Of a stretch of 9,239 nucleotides of DNA, positions 5,642 to 9,239 are shown in pieces. How positions within the stretch are numbered: the first letter of the stretch is position 1; every line of letters begins with the position of its first letter. The notes below the pieces were generated by a model. It was given only the letters and a program-made list of their open reading frames with translations. It was not told the DNA's origin and made no database searches. Position numbers and translations under genes: made by a program. The DNA is from Actinomycetota bacterium. Lineage in GTDB: Bacteria > Actinomycetota > Actinomycetes > Mycobacteriales > Jatrophihabitantaceae. The stretch spans positions 1 to 9,239 of the forward strand of contig JAFAWL010000275.1 in assembly GCA_019241805.1 (NCBI GenBank). Reading direction: 5' to 3'.

Positions 5642-6342
5642 GCACACCCACGCTCGATCGTGACCGGTTGCGCGAGCTCGCAGCTCAGGGCGCGCGCGAG
5701 CTGGCCAGCGCGTCCGCCACCGACGTCGTCGATTGGGCCGTCGGACAGTTCGGCCGACGCCTCTGCGTGGCCTCGTCCATGGCCGATGGCGTCGTGCCCC
5801 ACCTCGTTTCGAGCGCGCTGCCGGGCGTCGATGTGGTGTTCCTGGACACCGGTTATCACTTCGCCGAGACGATCGGAACTCGCGACGCGCTGCAGACGAC
5901 ACTGCCGATCACGGTAAAGAACATCACGCCACCTCAGACCGTCGCCGAGCAGGATGCCGAATACGGGCCCAAGCTGCACGATCGGGATCCGGATCTGTGC
6001 TGCCAACTGCGCAAGGTCGTGCCGTTGCGCACCGCACTTGCCGGATACGCGGCTTGGACCACGGGCCTGCGTCGCGACGAGGCGTCCAGCCGCGCCGACA
6101 CCGCCGCCGTCGAATGGGACGCGTCGCGGGAGCTGGTGAAGATCAACCCAATCGTCGAATGGACGCAGGCTGACGTCGACGCCTACATCGCCGAACACCA
6201 CATCCTGGTCAACCCGCTGCTATACGACGGTTACGGGTCGATCGGCTGCCAGCCGTGCACGCAACGCATCGTCGAGGGCGCGGACGCACGCTCCGGCCGG
6301 TGGGCCGGTACGGCGAAGAACGAGTGCGGCCTGCACACCTGA
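5638..6342 (+). CDS. cysH: Adenylylsulfate (APS) reductase, thioredoxin-dependent, 4Fe-4S type
   Basis: This 234-residue PP-loop-family protein reduces APS to sulfite and AMP. C121-C122 and C204-x-x-C207 form the CC...CXXC set that binds a 4Fe-4S cluster in APS reductases and is absent from PAPS reductases such as E. coli CysH. The catalytic Cys is C230 in the C-terminal ECGLHT. VFLDTGYHFAET and TGLRRDEASSR are also family signatures. The frame is open further upstream, but ATG 5638 is chosen: GGGAGAGGGAG (5623-5633) gives a strong ribosome site 4 nt away and the upstream residues belong to the zinc-ribbon gene in another frame. It overlaps that gene by 4 nt (ATGA) and the next gene by 1 nt (TGATG). 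Confidence 0.96.
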   Translation: MSTPTLDRDRLRELAAQGARELASASATDVVDWAVGQFGRRLCVASSMADGVVPHLVSSALPGVDVVFLDTGYHFAETIGTRDALQTTLPITVKNITPPQTVAEQDAEYGPKLHDRDPDLCCQLRKVVPLRTALAGYAAWTTGLRRDEASSRADTAAVEWDASRELVKINPIVEWTQADVDAYIAEHHILVNPLLYDGYGSIGCQPCTQRIVEGADARSGRWAGTAKNECGLHT

Positions 6343-6809
6343 TGCACGCCAACTGCGTGGCCGTCGACGCCGTGCTCGCCGCGGCCGGCAGCGCGAATCG
6401 GGTGCGATTGCTAGCGAAACCCACTTCAACGGCCGGCGCGGCCGCCGAGCAACTGGGCGTCGATGTCGCCGCGATCGCGAATTCACTGATCTTCCTGACC
6501 GACGCCGGTGAGCCCGTCTTGATCATGGCCAGTGGCGCGCACCGCGTCGATCTGGCCAAAGCCGCAGCTGCGTTCGGGGCAGCGAGCCTCGGCCGGGCCG
6601 ACGCCGAAACGGTGTTTGCCGCGACCGGCCAACGGATCGGCGGCGTCGCGCCGGTCGCGCATCCGGCTCGGTTGCGCACGCTGGTCGACCGGGACCTCGC
6701 CGCGCATGACGTGATCTGGGCTGCCGGCGGCATCCCGCAAGCGGTCTTTCCGACCACTTTCGCCGAACTGCTGAACCTGACCGACGGGCGGGCCGCCGCG
6801 ATCGCCTAG
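6342..6809 (+). CDS. YbaK/EbsC-family aminoacyl-tRNA deacylase
   Basis: This 155-residue protein belongs to the YbaK/ProX editing-domain family, whose E. coli member hydrolyses mischarged Cys-tRNA(Pro). Visible signatures are the KPTSTAGAAAEQLGV segment (26-40), SLIF (48-51), SGAHRVDL, ATGQRIGGVAPVAHP and the WAAGG and FPTTFAEL segments near the end. At N47 the sequence reads IANSLIF; E. coli YbaK has its key Lys46 at the equivalent place, so activity may differ. From memory, related actinobacterial proteins share this Asn. ATG 6342 overlaps the cysH stop by one base, so the two are translationally coupled. The sulfur operon context fits a role in dealing with Cys misacylation, but the substrate is inferred. 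Confidence 0.88.
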   Translation: MHANCVAVDAVLAAAGSANRVRLLAKPTSTAGAAAEQLGVDVAAIANSLIFLTDAGEPVLIMASGAHRVDLAKAAAAFGAASLGRADAETVFAATGQRIGGVAPVAHPARLRTLVDRDLAAHDVIWAAGGIPQAVFPTTFAELLNLTDGRAAAIA

Positions 6810-6823
6810 CGAGTGGCACCGAG

Positions 6824-7480
6824 ATGCGTGCGGCCGGGCCGATGCGCAACCATCTATGCATGGACCTCGATCCCGGCGGTGGCGCCGGCCACGGTACGGC
6901 CGCGATCGTGGAATGGAGCGGCCCGATGCTCGCCGCCGCCGCCGATGAGGCGATGCGCATCTACGCGATCGCGATGAACTATCCCGAGTACACCGGGGCG
7001 CAGCGCGCGGTCACGGCCCGTCGGCACACGACCAACGATGGCTTTGCCGCCCGCGCGGCCTTCGGCCCGGACGGGACGCTGGTCGGATTCGGCTACGGAT
7101 ACACGACCAAGCCCGGACAGTGGTGGCACGACCTCGTCCGGCGCGCCTTGACCAAACAAGCCGATCCCCGTTGGCTCCACGACGCATTCGAGTTGTCGGA
7201 AATCCATGTGCTGCCCGATTGGCAAGGCCACGGCATCGGCCGCCGCTTGATCGTCTCTCTGGCGGCGGCCATCCCGCACAGCACCATCCTGTTGTCGACA
7301 CCCGACGCGGACACCCGGGCCTTTCGGCTGTATCACCACTTGGGGTTCGTCGATCTCGCCCGCAACTATCTGTTCCCGGGCGACACCCGGCCCTTCGCGG
7401 TACTGGGCCTGCGCCTGCCGATGGCCGCGGCGGAGGGGAACCGAGCAGTCGGTCAGACGCCCAGCGGTAAGGACAGCTGA
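6824..7480 (+). CDS. GNAT-family N-acetyltransferase
   Basis: Up to 218 residues. The acetyl-CoA pyrophosphate-binding motif QGHGIG lies at residues 134-139 within ELSEIHVLPDWQGHGIGRRL, followed by STPDADTRAFRLYHHLGFVD, a typical C-terminal GNAT half. GFGYGYTTKPGQWWHD precedes it, as in a group of actinobacterial GNAT proteins of unknown substrate. The start is uncertain: ATG 6824, 6842 and 6860 are all in frame and none has a clear ribosome site; the homologous part begins only near residue 28. It starts 14 nt after the YbaK-like gene and is probably the last gene of the rightward operon. Its final 28 nt overlap the end of metF on the other strand. No substrate can be named. Confidence 0.88.
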   Translation: MRAAGPMRNHLCMDLDPGGGAGHGTAAIVEWSGPMLAAAADEAMRIYAIAMNYPEYTGAQRAVTARRHTTNDGFAARAAFGPDGTLVGFGYGYTTKPGQWWHDLVRRALTKQADPRWLHDAFELSEIHVLPDWQGHGIGRRLIVSLAAAIPHSTILLSTPDADTRAFRLYHHLGFVDLARNYLFPGDTRPFAVLGLRLPMAAAEGNRAVGQTPSGKDS

Positions 7481-8337
7481 CTCAACAATTCTCGGGTCGC
7501 CTTCGAGAAGTTGAAGGTGATGAAGTGCAGCCCCGGTACTCCCTCGGCGATCAACCGCTGAGCCAACTCGGCTGCTTGCTCGATGCCCAGTGCGCGTACG
7601 GCCGCGGGATCATCGGCAATAGTCTCGAAGCGAGCCGCGAGCGAGGCCGGAAACGGAGCGCCCGACAGCTGTTCCGATCGCTCGATCGTGCGCATCGTCG
7701 TGACCGGCATCAGTCCGGCGATGATCGGCACGTCGCCACCGGCAGCGACGACCCGATCGCGAAGGTGCAAGTAATCCTCGGCCTGGAAGAACATCTGGGT
7801 GATTGCGTAATCGGCCCCGGCGCGACACTTCTCGACGAACCAGTCGGTGTCGTCCTCGATGCTGCGTGAGCGAGGGTGCTTGAACGGGAAGGCCGCGACC
7901 CCGATGCAGAAGTTCCCGTACTCGTGCAGCAGGCGTACCAGCTCGGAGGCGTACTCGACGCCTTCGGGATGTCGAACCCATTCGGCGCCGGGATCGCCGG
8001 GCGGATCTCCCCGGAGGGCGAGCATGTTGACGATGCCGGCATCGGCGAAGCGACCCACGATGGACCGCAGCTCGGCGACCGAGTGATTCACCGCGGTGAG
8101 GTGCGCAACCGGCAGCAGCGTCGTGTCAGAGGCGATCTGCTCGGTGATCGCGATGGTGCGGTCGCGGGTCGACCCACCGGCCCCGTAGGTCACCGACACG
8201 AACGACGGGTGCAGCGGCTCCAGCTCGCGGATCGTCTGCCAGAGCCGGCGTTCGTCCTCCGCCGTCTTGGGCGGCATGAACTCGAAGGAGACGCTCGGGC
8301 GACCCTCGGTCAAGCAGTCCTGGACGGTGCGAGGCAT
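7453..8337 (-). CDS. metF: Methylenetetrahydrofolate reductase
   Basis: This 294-residue flavoprotein reduces 5,10-methylene-THF to 5-methyl-THF, the methyl donor for homocysteine to methionine. SFEFMPPKT (17-25) holds the catalytic Glu19, equivalent to E. coli Glu28; FVSVTYGAGGS follows, and ALRGDPP (107-113) holds Asp111, matching E. coli Asp120. Near the C-terminus, GVPGLHFITFNFSKAT is typical. The length agrees with E. coli MetF (296). The frame is open upstream to 8406, but ATG 8337 matches the family start, and TACGCT lies exactly 6 nt before it, so the mRNA is probably leaderless. It stands alone on this strand, convergent to the sirA operon and divergent from the crtI-like gene. Confidence 0.96.
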   Translation of the reverse strand: MPRTVQDCLTEGRPSVSFEFMPPKTAEDERRLWQTIRELEPLHPSFVSVTYGAGGSTRDRTIAITEQIASDTTLLPVAHLTAVNHSVAELRSIVGRFADAGIVNMLALRGDPPGDPGAEWVRHPEGVEYASELVRLLHEYGNFCIGVAAFPFKHPRSRSIEDDTDWFVEKCRAGADYAITQMFFQAEDYLHLRDRVVAAGGDVPIIAGLMPVTTMRTIERSEQLSGAPFPASLAARFETIADDPAAVRALGIEQAAELAQRLIAEGVPGLHFITFNFSKATRELLSQLSLPLGV

Positions 8338-8343
8338 TTGTAC

Positions 8344-8353
8344 AGCGTAATGT
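8344..8353. promoter_or_regulatory. Overlapping back-to-back -10 boxes for metF and the crtI-like gene
   Basis: The 10-bp stretch AGCGTAATGT reads TACGCT on the minus strand (8349-8344) and TAATGT on the plus strand (8348-8353). Both fit the actinobacterial TANNNT -10 pattern and they share two bases. The minus box is spaced for transcription starting on the metF ATG. The plus box would start transcripts near 8360, leaving a leader of about 37 nt. No clear -35 boxes were seen. Confidence 0.5.
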
Positions 8354-8396
8354 CCCGCCGGTGCTGATCTCGGCGACGTGGGCCTGAGGGCGAGCC

Positions 8397-9239
8397 GTGC
8401 GGGCACTGTCCGGACCCACCGACCGGGTCGTAGTCATTGGCGCCGGCCTGGCGGGACTGTCGGCCGCGCTGCATCTGGCCGGTGCCGGGCGCGAGGTTCT
8501 GGTGGTGGAACGTGCGTCCGGACCGGGGGGACGCTGCGGCCGATTGAGCGTCGCGGGTTACCACTTCGACACCGGCCCGACGGTGTTGACGATGCCCGAA
8601 TTCATCGACGCTACTTTCGCCGCCGTCGGTGAATCGATCAGCGACCGGCTCCCGCTACGCCGTCTCGATCCGGCCTACCGAGCCCGCTTCGCCGACGGAT
8701 CAACGCTTGACGTCCACGCTGAGATCGGCGCCACGGCCGCGCACATCGAGGAGGTGGCGGGCGCCGGTGACGCGGCCGGCTTCGTGCGCCTCGTCGACTG
8801 GTTGCGCGAGCTCTACGTACTCGAGATGCCTAACTTCATTGCTCGCAACCTCGACTCCCCGCGGCAACTGCTCGGCCCGGCCCTTGCTCAACTGGTCGCT
8901 CGTGGTGGCTTTCGGTCGTTGCAGGCCAAGGTGAACTCATTCGTGCGCGACGATCGACTGCGTCGATTGTTCACCTTCCAGGCGCTCTACGCCGGATTGG
9001 CGCCGCACGATGCGCGAGCGCTCTTCGGCGTGATCACGTATATGGACTGCGTCAATGGGGTCTTTCATCCCGACGGCGGGATGTATGCGCTCCCCGTCGC
9101 TCTCGCCGAGGCCGCCGCCGATCACGGCGTGCAGTTCCGCTACGACACGACGATCACGCACATCGAGACGTGGGCCGGTCGGGCCCGAGCGGTCCGAACT
9201 GGCGACGGCGAGCGAATACCGGCCGACGGTGTGATCGCG
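8397..9239 (+). CDS. crtI: Phytoene desaturase-like FAD oxidoreductase (partial, runs off right edge)
   Basis: The first 281 residues of a protein whose family is usually about 500 long. Residues 11-38 form the dinucleotide-binding fold (GAGLAG at 15-20, acidic end at Glu38), followed by PGGRCG (43-48) and YHFDTGPTVLTMP (55-67), which is characteristic of carotenoid desaturases. FTFQALYAGLAPHDA and GVFHPDGGMYALP also match actinobacterial CrtI. It would introduce double bases into phytoene on the way to coloured carotenoids, at the membrane. GTG 8397 is chosen because GAGGG (8386-8390) lies 6 nt upstream and the Rossmann motif begins soon after. It diverges from metF with a 59-bp gap. The exact carotenoid substrate cannot be told; other CrtI-like desaturases or ketolases remain possible. 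Confidence 0.85.
   Translation, partial: MRALSGPTDRVVVIGAGLAGLSAALHLAGAGREVLVVERASGPGGRCGRLSVAGYHFDTGPTVLTMPEFIDATFAAVGESISDRLPLRRLDPAYRARFADGSTLDVHAEIGATAAHIEEVAGAGDAAGFVRLVDWLRELYVLEMPNFIARNLDSPRQLLGPALAQLVARGGFRSLQAKVNSFVRDDRLRRLFTFQALYAGLAPHDARALFGVITYMDCVNGVFHPDGGMYALPVALAEAAADHGVQFRYDTTITHIETWAGRARAVRTGDGERIPADGVIA

Noticed and set aside
8338..8406. Longer metF start at 8406
   Set aside because: It would overlap the start of the crtI-like gene and adds residues not seen in MetF; ATG 8337 matches the family start and promoter spacing.

Overview
The window is GC-rich, densely packed bacterial DNA from an actinobacterium. The lineage rests on the SirA-type ferredoxin sulfite reductase, GTG starts, leaderless-looking promoters and, above all, two short leader peptides of the actinobacterial sulfur-gene type. 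I cannot place it to genus. It is a chromosomal assimilatory sulfate reduction locus. I saw no mobile element, CRISPR array, tRNA or rRNA gene.

Layout. Two operons diverge from a 529-bp regulatory region at 3252-3780. Leftward run cysC, cysD, cysN and the 5' part of a siroheme-synthase gene (cysG-like), which leaves the window at base 1. Rightward run sirA, a 66-residue zinc-ribbon protein, cysH, a YbaK-like deacylase and a GNAT acetyltransferase, with junctions overlapping or at most 14 nt apart. metF lies convergent to this operon and overlaps it by 28 nt. A phytoene desaturase gene (crtI-like) diverges from metF and is cut by the right edge.

How the genes work together. CysD and CysN make APS from sulfate and ATP. 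CysH reduces APS to sulfite, and its double-Cys and CXXC motifs mark it as the iron-sulfur APS-reductase type. SirA reduces sulfite to sulfide using siroheme, and the cysG-like gene supplies that cofactor. CysC would make PAPS, probably for sulfation, since the reductase present should use APS. The YbaK-like protein may clear mischarged Cys-tRNA(Pro). MetF supplies methyl groups for methionine. The zinc-ribbon protein is unassigned.

Most interesting part. The divergent region encodes two related, unannotated leader peptides, one facing each operon (3379-3456 minus, 3606-3689 plus). Both carry a VDL-x-RV-x2-AxC pattern (V-D-L, R-V, then A-A-C close to the end). Each is preceded by a matching GTGTGGGA-N-C-N-T element that looks like an extended -10 box. 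Each is followed by potential alternative hairpins, and the ribosome-binding site of each first gene (cysC, sirA) lies in its own small hairpin. This reads as a mirrored pair of cysteine-sensing attenuators controlling the two halves of the pathway.
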